Assembly: GCA_005223375.1 (NCBI GenBank)
Contig: RXOD01003998.1
Coordinates: 1-32,289 of the forward strand
Reading direction: 5' to 3'
Source: Amoebophrya sp. AT5.2
Lineage: Eukaryota; Sar; Dinophyceae; Syndiniales; Amoebophryaceae
Length of the DNA stretch: 32,289 nucleotides
A program made the position numbers and the translations under genes. This document shows positions 20,421 to 28,456 of the stretch, piece by piece (within the stretch, counting starts at the first letter, position 1; each line of letters begins with the position of its first letter). The notes beneath the pieces were generated by a model. That model was not told the DNA's origin and searched no databases. It saw nothing but the letters and a program-made list of their open reading frames with translations.

Positions 20421-21450
20421 CGGCTGTACCTGTCGCTGTCGCGGTGCGCGTAATCTTGTACTTGTTTGCTGCAGAAGTAGAAGAAAGACCCATCATCGTA
20501 CTGTTATTTATTTTACATTTGGATTTGAGTTGATTCGCTCTATGTCTATGCGCTTCTCCTAGAGCTAAGCTGTTTTCTTGTTGTACAGTAACAGTTGTGT
20601 TCATCTTGCTAACATAGATACAAGGTAGTTAAATCAATTTCCAGCGTCGCCGATTTAAATTGCGATCATTCCGCCTCGTTCGTCATTGATGCATGTGGCA
20701 TCGAGCAAAATTCACTATGCAACCATAATCATTTGCAGCATGCAAGAATCCATATAATACAAGCTATAGTGATTCGTTGTGGTACATTTGCATTTCGATT
20801 TCCTCGCGGTACAGTAACGGCCTTGTTCTTGTAGTCGACGTAAGTGAGAAGTCTGAGCTCGAGTCTCCTCGAAACAGCGTGCACATGCAGTAGGAGCATT
20901 GGCGTTCTTCAACAATCTGATGTTTCTTGGAGTTGATCAGCATTACGCTGAGATAGAGATTGGTTGTGGTTCTGGTAAAGTTGTAAAGAGCACCCGTAGT
21001 TTCAGATTTAGTTCTTGGCTCGCGAGATCGTACTGGAGCTGGATTGTGCAAAGCAATGTCAGTCTGTTGCATTCATCTTTATTTCTGCAATGTAAAAACG
21101 AGCAGAAGCAAGTAGTCAGACCGTGCCCGGCCCATTTTGTATTTCTCCGATGAATTACTTATATATCGAGGTCAAATCCTCGTGCCCAACCTGCAGCGCC
21201 AGGGCCAGCGGCGCAGCCCCTCCATCGGACCGTCGTAGCTGACTGCTTACTTCATCTCTCTTCTGACTTCACAACTGCATCTGCATGCCATGGACTGAGA
21301 TGGATGGACCCGCAGCAGGAGTTGTCGGGGCGGCATCTTGTCCTCCGTAGCCGTCGTTTTCAGGACCTACATTCATCGATGATGCTGGAGATTCTCACTT
21401 ATTAATCTTCACACAAGGAAGGTTGCAAAATGAAGCCGGGTGCCATAAGG

Positions 21451-21466
21451 CGCCCGGGCCCGGGCG
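21451..21466. repeat. 16-bp perfect GC palindrome
   Basis: CGCCCGGGCCCGGGCG is its own reverse complement. It lies in the spacer about 70 nt downstream, on the minus strand, of the membrane-protein stop codon, a position where a 3' UTR structure could lie. Confidence 0.85.
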
Positions 21467-21529
21467 GCCCCTCGATGATAGATTGATAAGAAACCAATTG
21501 TAGATGTAGAACTAGAAGATACTTACTTC

Positions 21530-22318
21530 TTAAAGAAAGCAAGAAGTACCTTCGCTTGCGGCGTGAGCTTCGGCCTCGGCTTCGCCAGCTTGAGCGCGCC
21601 GGCGGCTTATGAAGAAGCAGAGCGCGACGGCACAGAGCAGAAGGAGCACCCCCCCGCCGGCGCCGGCGGCGAGCAGTGTCGTCATCTGCTGGGCGTCCTC
21701 CTGTTCCTTCTTCTCCTTTTCCTTCTTCTTTGCCTCCAGCTTTTTCTTTTTCCTCGCATCTGCAGCCGCATGCTCCTGGTTCTCTTCCTCCATCCTCCTC
21801 CGTTCGTCCTCCCTCTGAGCAGGACGAGTCGGTGCGGGTGTCTCCTCGTGTTCGTGGGGAGTCGGCGCGGGTGCCTCCTCGTGTTCGTGGGGAGTCGGTG
21901 CATGTGTCTGGTGCGGGTGTTTGCCACGACCTCCTGTTGGCAGCAGGTCGGCCTTTTTGAATGCCTCGTGGTACTGCTGATACAGGACGTCATTGTGTTT
22001 GTAAAACAATTGGTTTTTTTTTGTGCCATGATGAATGCACAGGATCATGCGGACGTCGTGTAGGCGGATGCGTTCACCCTTGGTGAGGTCGTACCGCCAC
22101 GCTTGCTGCAGCGCCCAAGCCGTCCAGTGAGGCAGATGCGCTTTGTACTTTCCGGCCCATACAGGAAGGAGCGGCACAAGCCGGAGATGCGTGACGTCCC
22201 CCAAGTCGTTTCTAACCTTCCCATGAATTTTGCGGTTCCCGTTTCTGTTCCAAGCCAGTTGCTGGAAGATGCGCCGATACATCAGCTGCAGCCCGTCTAT
22301 GGAAGCGAGACCGATTTC
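21530..22318 (-). CDS. C-terminal exon of a single-pass membrane protein
   Basis: The frame is open from a likely acceptor (GTGGCCGAAG/GAAATC at 22318) to a stop at 21530, giving 262 residues; an internal ATG lies at 22282. A globular part comes first (EIGLASIDGLQLMYRRIFQQ, then VWAGKYKAHLPHWTAWALQQ). A short tandem repeat APTPHEHEE occurs twice, followed by a charged Lys/Glu helix (RKKKKLEAKKKEKEKKEQED). Then comes one clear membrane helix (LLAAGAGGGVLLLLCAVALC) followed by RRR and a short acidic tail. The positive residues after the helix suggest an outside-to-inside, type I orientation. I do not recognise the globular domain. The upstream exons are unresolved: candidate coding lies in 22720-22430, and possibly the 23734 frame belongs to the same gene. 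Confidence 0.6.
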   Translation of the reverse strand, partial: EIGLASIDGLQLMYRRIFQQLAWNRNGNRKIHGKVRNDLGDVTHLRLVPLLPVWAGKYKAHLPHWTAWALQQAWRYDLTKGERIRLHDVRMILCIHHGTKKNQLFYKHNDVLYQQYHEAFKKADLLPTGGRGKHPHQTHAPTPHEHEEAPAPTPHEHEETPAPTRPAQREDERRRMEEENQEHAAADARKKKKLEAKKKEKEKKEQEDAQQMTTLLAAGAGGGVLLLLCAVALCFFISRRRAQAGEAEAEAHAASEGTSCFL

Positions 22319-22429
22319 CTTCGGCCACGACCCAAATTAAGACCGTGAGTGTGGAGGTGACCACCAGATGAAAGCGAAAACCTAGACAGGCAGAAGCAAA
22401 ATCGGAGGCAGGAGGCGTCAACATTCCTA

Positions 22430-22720
22430 CCAGAGGACGCCTCTGCTTGCAGCGACCACTTCTGGTTCTGAGAGAGACGAAGACCGTGCAATTCTTGTTA
22501 GTGCATGAGCATGCCATTGCCACAACTGGCTGACACTACCTCGCGCCCCGAGCTGAAGAGGTAGGGCCCGTTCAGCACTACGACGAGGGGACCCCTCTGC
22601 GCACCTGCTTTCTCTCTGGGCCACGCCGGAAGTCGACGTGTCCTGACTCCTCCACCCCCGTTCAAAGCAGTGGAGGAGGCAGGAGGACACGTCGATGTGG
22701 TCCGTCTCCGTGCCGTCAAA
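22430..22720 (-). other. Probable coding segment with broken or shifting frame
   Basis: A T-rich acceptor (CATTTTTTTAG) ends at 22721. In one frame the next residues are FDGTETDHIDVSS, which look like protein. Past the hairpin at 22633-22695 the protein-like frame is a different one (GPLVVVLNGPYLFSSGRE, then GNGMLMH). That frame then meets a TAA at 22500-22498 and continues open as QELHGLRLSQNQKWSLQAEA to a donor-like GTAGGA near 22429. Either a non-standard intron or a damaged gene would explain this. Confidence 0.3.
22633..22695. repeat. Imperfect hairpin, 12 bp plus 9 bp stems
   Basis: Bases 22633-22644 pair with 22684-22695 (12 bp) and 22647-22655 pair with 22670-22678 (9 bp). The internal loop is 2 against 5 nt and the terminal loop is 14 nt. 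It lies between the two protein-like frames described for 22430-22720. Confidence 0.85.
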
Positions 22721-22786
22721 GACTAAAAAAATGTCATGCCACCTCTACTTTCCACATCATTCTTGGTCGAAGGTTCTTGTCTCAAC

Positions 22787-23734
22787 TCAACATGTTCGAT
22801 CGATAATTATTTTGGCAGTCTCCCATTTTAGGCGGTGTTTATATTTCTTGATCTTCCTGAGGTTGGCGGTGGCGGAGTGAATCACCATGGTTCGTTTGTT
22901 CTTGTCTGTGGGGTGGTAGAGGTGACATTTCGCCATTGTGGAGTACTTGAAGGTTTTCTTGCTGAACGGAAACTTGGTGATGGCGATCCTCTTGTACAGG
23001 GGTGTGCTCGGCCAGCGCAGAAACTTGTGCGGTTTGTTGTGCTGGAAATTCCACAGGCTCCGAATGTCGACGACGGCCGTATGGTGGTGTCGCTCCTGTA
23101 AATGCGCCGTGATCCCGTACGGTGCGACGTTGACGCGCAGCGGCAGTATGTGCACCTTCGCCGTGACCTTAGACTTGATGAAGCGGGTGGACCCCCCGAG
23201 GTGCTTTGGGTGTTTCGGCACATTATTCTTGTCCTTGTCGTTGTCCTTGCGCGTTTTCAACATCGTCTCGAAGAACATGCTCATCCCTCGTCCACCGGAA
23301 GCGCTGGACCTGGAGTCCAACGAGGACATCATGGCCGCGGCACTTCCGTCAGGCAGCACTTCGAGTTCCCCGGCATCGAGCTTCGGCTCGACGAAACTCG
23401 ATGGCGTAGTGTCCGTAACCGTATCGTTCGCGCCTCCACCCCGAGGACCCACGAGGCTGGAGGTGGAGGCAGCGAAACCCGCCAACTGCAAGTCCTCATC
23501 AGCACCCAAGCGGGCGGACACAGGAGAAACGAACCACAGCTGGCCACGACTTCCGATGAGCGAGCTGCAGGAGTCGAAGTTCTTGAGGAGGTCGAGTGGT
23601 GCTGGACCACCAGACGCTAGCAGGAGGAGCGTGCGGGTGCGGCTATTGAGGACCCCGGCGCCTGCGGCCCGCCCACGATAACTACCGGGCGCGCAGCAGC
23701 TGCTGGTGCATCTGCAGGAGCTCCGCGCCTCCAT
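22787..23734 (-). CDS. Unrecognised protein, probably the first exon of a gene
   Basis: The frame of 315 codons starts at an ATG with context ACTGAAAATG. The first third is Ser/Gly/Ala-rich, with a mildly hydrophobic segment (TRTLLLLASGGPAPLDLL) too short for a clear signal anchor. The second half looks like a folded, basic domain: KVHILPLRVNVAPYGITAHL, VVDIRSLWNFQHNKPHKF, then FPFSKKTFKYSTMAKCHLY. The last 30 or so codons may be intron, since donor-like ATG/GTGATT lies at 22892-22887. I do not recognise the family. It is followed on the same strand by the segment at 22720-22430 and the membrane exon, so all three may be one gene. Confidence 0.5.
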   Translation of the reverse strand: MEARSSCRCTSSCCAPGSYRGRAAGAGVLNSRTRTLLLLASGGPAPLDLLKNFDSCSSLIGSRGQLWFVSPVSARLGADEDLQLAGFAASTSSLVGPRGGGANDTVTDTTPSSFVEPKLDAGELEVLPDGSAAAMMSSLDSRSSASGGRGMSMFFETMLKTRKDNDKDKNNVPKHPKHLGGSTRFIKSKVTAKVHILPLRVNVAPYGITAHLQERHHHTAVVDIRSLWNFQHNKPHKFLRWPSTPLYKRIAITKFPFSKKTFKYSTMAKCHLYHPTDKNKRTMVIHSATANLRKIKKYKHRLKWETAKIIIDRTC

Positions 23735-24052
23735 TTTCAGTATTACGTATCAGTTCAGTCTGCGAAACAATAAACTCGAACGTATTACATTTGTTTCCTT
23801 CTAATTTTGGCTCAAGGTTGAGGATGGTGCACCCTCTTCCTTCTTGTTGAGCCTATTGTAGCACCCACAGGAAAAAGAAAGGAACTGTAGAATAAAGAAC
23901 TTACACATCCAAAAAGTAGTTTAAGCGACGGAAGCGAAGATCACAAGCGAAAACTCACACACTCAGATATCTCGTAAAGGCCTAGAACACAAGAAGTAGC
24001 TCGCTTCCGTTGAGTATCACCGCCACAAAGCCGCCGCCGGCAACAAATACAT
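23735..24052. other. Junction region between host gene and retrotransposon
   Basis: AT-richer spacer between the minus-strand ATG at 23734 and the plus-strand ATG at 24053. It must contain the 5' leader of both transcripts and probably the 5' end of the LINE. I see no target-site duplication, because the 3' end of the element is outside the window. A spliced-leader-like motif lies within it. Confidence 0.4.
23804..23816 (+). promoter_or_regulatory. Spliced-leader-like 3' end followed by GT
   Basis: ATTTTGGCTCAAG matches the last 13 bases of the dinoflagellate spliced leader, including its ATTTTGG Sm-like part, and is followed directly by GTTGAGG as a leader-intron donor would be. The preceding CCTTCTA does not match the leader well. 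It lies 237 nt upstream of the LINE start codon on the same strand, and 70 nt upstream (antisense) of the host ATG. It could be a diverged leader-RNA gene, a leader relic carried by the retroelement, or chance. Confidence 0.35.
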
Positions 24053-27000
24053 ATGACGGGCGCAACAACTGCCGACAGTGCGCCCGCTAACGCAAACACC
24101 AGTGCAACTGCAAGCACGGTTGCGTTCTCCACGTCCAATTCTTTACGTCGTCCGCAACGAGAAGGGAGCCTCCTGGAGAGCACTTCAGCTGCCCAGCACC
24201 TGAAGAAGCGCACGAAAGCAGGAACAGAACAAGAAGTGAAGATGATGGAGCTGGAGGACGGTGCGGTCGACACAGGAGAGCCGTCTCTCCCCGAGGACGT
24301 CGAGATGGAGAAAAAGGACCAGATGCAAAAAACCACGGCCGAAAACAACGACGAACACAAGCAAGCCGCGACCAGCACAACGAAACAAAAACTGAGCGGA
24401 CCCGAGCTGGCGATGCAGCGGCTGAAGTTCATTGATTTCGAGAAGGAGGTAATTGCTGAAACCGCGGAGATGGTAGTGGTCTGTCTGGCGTTGAAGCGGG
24501 TCGAAAAAACCGCGGTCCCGGTGCGCACGCGGATCCAGATCGTCACACGACTCCAGCAGTACGCGAAGACCCAGGGCCTGGACGCTCCCAGTAAAGCTGA
24601 CGAGCGGAGAATCACGGTCGCGGCTATTCGTCTCGCAACCAGACTCGAAAGCGATGAGGCGCTAGGTGAACTGCCGACACCGAAACGGGAGCTGCCTACT
24701 GGTTGCAGCGTGCATGACGAGATGAAACGGATGGCGGTCGAAGCCAAAAACGACACCAAGCGGCAGGGGGTGCATGCGACCCACTGGAACGGATTTGTGC
24801 GGCAGGGAACCGACCTCAAAGTCCCATACAACATTTCGCGCAATATCGATGACGCGGCGGAAATGGTCGATCAGTGGATGCAAAGCGAGAGGCGGGGTGC
24901 GATTAAAGACGAAAAAGAACTGGGGGAAGCGGTCGAGGAAATCGCATCCAACATCATCGCCGCCAAGTTTTGGCCTAGGTGGCTGCAACTTTATCTGACC
25001 GAGGCGATCAACATGCTGCATCGCGATACAGGGGAGGTCATGGTCGACGCCAGCGTGTGCTTGCTGACGTTGTACGGCATCGGGTTCGGCATTGAATGCG
25101 GCGTAAGAACGATGCCAAAGGGCAACATATTGCGGCGGCAGGAAATGAAGGCGTGGTGGCAGGAGGTAAAGGACAACATGAATGGTGACGACGATGGGTA
25201 TACCGCTTTCGCCGGGCTTTATTTTGATGAAGAACAACTGCCGCCCGAGCTGCAGAAAGAGGAGCAGGGAGATGAACAATCGAAAGGAAAAGGGGGAAAG
25301 GGGGCGTCGCTGGCGCTGGAGTTCGAAAAAGGGGGAGTTGCAGTTGGCGGCGCCAGGGCTGAGAAACACGTTCTGGAGAAGAAGGGCTGCAAGTTCCCGG
25401 TAAACAAGGCGCTGGATGACTGCCTGCGCACAAATACCAGTGGGAAACGAGTACTGCCGAAAAACGCGCAGATACTTGAGGTCGAGGGCAATAGCCAGCA
25501 CCTGGCGTTCCTTTCCGTCGTGCAGATGGACAAGATCGGTACGGATTGGGATACGATCATGGAAGCTGGAGGGCAAAGCGGGGAAGTAATTGCCTCGGCG
25601 CGAACCGAGGCGATCCGAATCGATGTAGAAGTGGGCAAGTACGTGTCTGGAGTCGTGCACTGGGGCTTCAAGAAGAATGGGACCCCGGCCCTCAAAGTTC
25701 ACGAGAAGCATCTGCGCATGATCGACAACCCCAACGATTTCGTGCTGCACCCGGAAACCGAAATCCCGCCCGAACCCGAGCCGCGGGAAGATCGCACGAA
25801 GGAAGACGCCGACGAGAAAGGGACCGGCAGCGGCGCTGCTGGTGGAGAAATTGAAAAACTACGAAAGCAGTTCGAGGAGCTGAAGGCGTCCGTCGCGGGA
25901 CAAATTCGGGAATCGGAGGACCGGCAGGAGAAAAGGGTCGAAGAGCTGCTCAATGAACAAAAAGAGAAGACGAGGGAGCTCATCAAGACGGAGACGGAGA
26001 TTCTGAATAAAAAGATCGACGACAACCACGGGGACACGAAGACCAAGCTACAGGAACTGCAGGACGCACAGCAGGGGACGGCGAACAGCCTGCAGAAAAT
26101 GCAGGGTGAGCAGGAGGCGTGGAACGCGGGGACCACGAACAGCCTGAAGGAGATGCGGAGCGAGGCGGAAGAGAAGATGACGTCGCTGCAAAAAGGGCAA
26201 AACCGAATCGAGGAGATGCTGCGGGGAATGCAACAACAGCAAGGCCAACATCAACCGGCTGTACCTGGTGCAATGCAGACGCAAAATGGGGGTGGATATG
26301 GGGGGAGAGGCGCGCATGGACAACATGGAGCAGTTCATGCTGGGCAACACCACGGCCATAGCAGCACTTGGGGCGCCGGGCAGCATCATCACGGAGGCCA
26401 CAAGGTGGATAACAGAACTGTTTTTGTTTCTCCTCCTGTTGCTGCCGATGGTTGTGATGATCGCCTGCACTACTGCGACAGCGATGTTGATTGCCCGGAA
26501 GGGAGTGGTGACGTTGCACACGGGCATGTCGACCTTGAGGCAGACGCGACGCACTGCTCTCGGGTACTCGGCTTCGAAGTCGACGTAGCAGAACAGAGGG
26601 CAGCCGAGATCGATTGTTTTGTAGGCTCGGCGATGCGGGATTTTGTCAAGGAGGTCGACTCTCTCTCGCTGTCTTGCGGCACATGCGTCGGCGGAGCCAG
26701 TGCTGCTGTTGGGTGGAGCGCAACAACAACTGACCTAGCTATGAACTCCTCTAAGATTAGCGCCAATAATAGCACTTCCCTCTCGAAATCGACACACAAC
26801 AGGTTCGCCCCGCTGGAGGACACCGAGGATGAGCTGGCACCACAGGAACAGAAGCAGACGACCATGGAGAACGAGAACGTGAACAAAACGAAACTGGCGA
26901 GCAAGCGATGGTGGAGCGAAAAGATCGAGAAGAAAAAGCAGATCGGTGGAAAGCAAGTCAGCAGTGGAGGGAGGAGGGAACGCGCTCGGGTAGCTCCCGC

Positions 27001-28456
27001 CTTGGGAAAGCTGCTCGTCATAAATACGCCACATGAAGGTGAAGCTGTAACAGGTGCGAGGCCGCACTTGCCAAGGGTAAAAACCGCCAGAATTCTCCAC
27101 GACCGTGATGATGCTGGGGAAGGAACGACTAGTGAAGAAGAACCAGTGCGCATATTGCGACTGGCCGAAGTCCTAAACTTTGATGACGATGAAATTGGAA
27201 AGCAGCAGGAGGCTCGCACTTTGAGACTGGCCGAACTTCTTGAATTTGATGGCGCGTCCGTTTCTGACGCTCGGAGGAACAGCTACGGCGGAAAGCACAT
27301 TTTTGGAAAAAGAAAAGATGATGGTGTTGGAGATGCAGGCGCAATCGAAGGTGAAAGCGCGCGTGGGCGCAGCGGCGGTTGTTCCAGAACCGCGCGCGAT
27401 GATAGCTCTTTGTCCGTCTCTTCCACGAGCGAGCGATGCGATGGCCGAGCCCGCGTCGATCTTTTGGCTGCGAGCAAGGTGAGGAAGAGGGAAACAACGG
27501 CGAGAGCTGGTGGCTGGAGCGAGCGTCGACGAGAAGGCCATCCCGAAGCGGCTGACGAGCCAGCGAGCGAGGAGTGGACCACGCAACGACTCAAGACCAC
27601 GCGCCATAGCTGTTCGCTTTGTGTTCCTGTTGTCGATCGAGAGAATGTGCAACTATCTATTGGCGCTAACGTCGAATCTAAGAGGAGTCCAATAAAGGGT
27701 CAAGGCGGCGGGGGGACTTTATGCGGAGTACTGAAGTACCACGTCCCCACGCCAAAAGCAGCAAAACTAATTAAGGAGCGGCCGGAGGACGCTGCACGTG
27801 CTGCAATCGAATTAATAAACGCGAGGGAAACGCCGGCCCACGACGATGAAAGAACAAAGGCTGCCGCACCAACCACAACCTTCGGGGGAGCAGCCAGCAA
27901 GGTGCCAAACCCCAGTGAGGGGCGGATCGGACCCGGAAGCAAAACAGGCGGCGCAGCAGCTAACGAGGGCGGAACCGGCGGCGCGAACAATCAAAGCGTC
28001 GGCGACGATGACGAGGCCGACGGACACGGAGGAAGGGAGGGACAGCGCGACAACGAAGATCCCTATGGGCTTCCGCCAGTGGCAACCGTTGAGCCCGCAC
28101 CCGGACACGAACAGAAGATGGCGATGACGGTTAACATGCGCGGTGCGCAACCACACGATCGCCGCGTAGAATGGGTGAAGAAGATCGCAAAGCATCGTGG
28201 CGCCGCTGCTGTTTTGCTCACGGAGTTTGCGACTTTCAGGAGGCCTGCGGGATACAAAAAGCCGGGCGCAAGTCTTGAGAGCAGGAGCTCGGTGCTGACG
28301 CCGGCCCGTTGTGGAGGGAACCGAGGGGGACCACCAACCAGGGAGTGGACACCGACATGTCCGATTCTGACGGCGAAGACGATGACGAAAAAGAACTGCA
28401 GGCAGCCGCTTCGCCGGAGATGGTTGATCCCTGGGCGACCACAAAACCGAAGATGA
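24053..28456 (+). CDS. LINE ORF1-like protein running into the N-terminus of the endonuclease
   Basis: The frame of 1467 codons has several parts. Residues 1-110 are Ala/Thr/Glu-rich. About 110-450 look folded (ELAMQRLKFIDFEKEVIAET, then FWPRWLQLYLTEAINMLHRD) but match no domain I know. About 598-731 is a strong coiled coil (KLRKQFEELKASVAGQIRES), as ORF1 proteins use to form trimers. About 735-890 is His/Gly/Cys-rich and may be out of its natural frame. From residue 897 (ATG 26741) a second protein-like part starts, with SKSTHNRFAPLEDTEDEL, a form often seen near the start of LINE ORFs. Near the end, MTVNMRGAQPHDRRVEW and AAAVLLTEFATFR match the opening strand and helix of APE endonucleases. 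The frame then drifts off and stops at 28456, while the rest of the enzyme continues one base back in the next ORF. ORF1 and ORF2 may therefore be fused here by chance. Confidence 0.75.
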   Translation: MTGATTADSAPANANTSATASTVAFSTSNSLRRPQREGSLLESTSAAQHLKKRTKAGTEQEVKMMELEDGAVDTGEPSLPEDVEMEKKDQMQKTTAENNDEHKQAATSTTKQKLSGPELAMQRLKFIDFEKEVIAETAEMVVVCLALKRVEKTAVPVRTRIQIVTRLQQYAKTQGLDAPSKADERRITVAAIRLATRLESDEALGELPTPKRELPTGCSVHDEMKRMAVEAKNDTKRQGVHATHWNGFVRQGTDLKVPYNISRNIDDAAEMVDQWMQSERRGAIKDEKELGEAVEEIASNIIAAKFWPRWLQLYLTEAINMLHRDTGEVMVDASVCLLTLYGIGFGIECGVRTMPKGNILRRQEMKAWWQEVKDNMNGDDDGYTAFAGLYFDEEQLPPELQKEEQGDEQSKGKGGKGASLALEFEKGGVAVGGARAEKHVLEKKGCKFPVNKALDDCLRTNTSGKRVLPKNAQILEVEGNSQHLAFLSVVQMDKIGTDWDTIMEAGGQSGEVIASARTEAIRIDVEVGKYVSGVVHWGFKKNGTPALKVHEKHLRMIDNPNDFVLHPETEIPPEPEPREDRTKEDADEKGTGSGAAGGEIEKLRKQFEELKASVAGQIRESEDRQEKRVEELLNEQKEKTRELIKTETEILNKKIDDNHGDTKTKLQELQDAQQGTANSLQKMQGEQEAWNAGTTNSLKEMRSEAEEKMTSLQKGQNRIEEMLRGMQQQQGQHQPAVPGAMQTQNGGGYGGRGAHGQHGAVHAGQHHGHSSTWGAGQHHHGGHKVDNRTVFVSPPVAADGCDDRLHYCDSDVDCPEGSGDVAHGHVDLEADATHCSRVLGFEVDVAEQRAAEIDCFVGSAMRDFVKEVDSLSLSCGTCVGGASAAVGWSATTTDLAMNSSKISANNSTSLSKSTHNRFAPLEDTEDELAPQEQKQTTMENENVNKTKLASKRWWSEKIEKKKQIGGKQVSSGGRRERARVAPALGKLLVINTPHEGEAVTGARPHLPRVKTARILHDRDDAGEGTTSEEEPVRILRLAEVLNFDDDEIGKQQEARTLRLAELLEFDGASVSDARRNSYGGKHIFGKRKDDGVGDAGAIEGESARGRSGGCSRTARDDSSLSVSSTSERCDGRARVDLLAASKVRKRETTARAGGWSERRREGHPEAADEPASEEWTTQRLKTTRHSCSLCVPVVDRENVQLSIGANVESKRSPIKGQGGGGTLCGVLKYHVPTPKAAKLIKERPEDAARAAIELINARETPAHDDERTKAAAPTTTFGGAASKVPNPSEGRIGPGSKTGGAAANEGGTGGANNQSVGDDDEADGHGGREGQRDNEDPYGLPPVATVEPAPGHEQKMAMTVNMRGAQPHDRRVEWVKKIAKHRGAAAVLLTEFATFRRPAGYKKPGASLESRSSVLTPARCGGNRGGPPTREWTPTCPILTAKTMTKKNCRQPLRRRWLIPGRPQNRR
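26268..26588 (+). CDS. Possible ORF1 C-terminus with a membrane helix, in another frame
   Basis: In phase +1 to the long frame there is an open stretch reading RMDNMEQFMLGNTTAIAALG, then TEATRWITELFLFLLLLLPM, VVMIACTTATAMLIARKG. It ends at a stop at 26588, about 150 nt before the next protein-like start at 26741. It opens just after the coiled coil (frame clear from about 26181). It reads more like natural protein than the His/Gly-rich text of the long frame here. If real, ORF1 would end with a membrane helix and be reached by a +1 shift or by its own ATG. Confidence 0.4.
   Translation: MQCRRKMGVDMGGEARMDNMEQFMLGNTTAIAALGAPGSIITEATRWITELFLFLLLLLPMVVMIACTTATAMLIARKGVVTLHTGMSTLRQTRRTALGYSASKST

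Larger units (their letters stand above)
19869..21529. other. Long spacer with short repeats, no supported gene
   Basis: About 1.7 kb of AT-richer DNA. A minus frame of 105 codons (20604-20287) has no start context or motif. Noted structure is an 18-nt direct repeat and a 16-bp GC palindrome, listed separately. No tRNA or rRNA is visible. Confidence 0.5.

Noticed and set aside
21166..21186. T-arm-like hairpin CGAGG/CCTCG suggesting a tRNA
   Set aside because: The loop is six bases without TTCRA, and no acceptor, D or anticodon arms can be fitted around it.
22498..22500. Reassigned genetic code with TAA read as Gln, as known for one syndinian parasite
   Set aside because: The long frames here (over 4 kb each in the giant gene and the LINE) contain no in-frame TAA, TAG or TGA, so a standard code fits better.
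24053..24843. Minus-strand frame 24843-23941 (300 codons) as a host gene
   Set aside because: It is the antisense shadow of the LINE ORF1 start, with Cys/Ser/Phe-rich composition and no motif.
28387..28393. GAAAAAG as a proven frameshift site
   Set aside because: It lacks the X-XXY-YYZ form, since the P-site codon would re-pair with a mismatch, and I could not show a pseudoknot after it.
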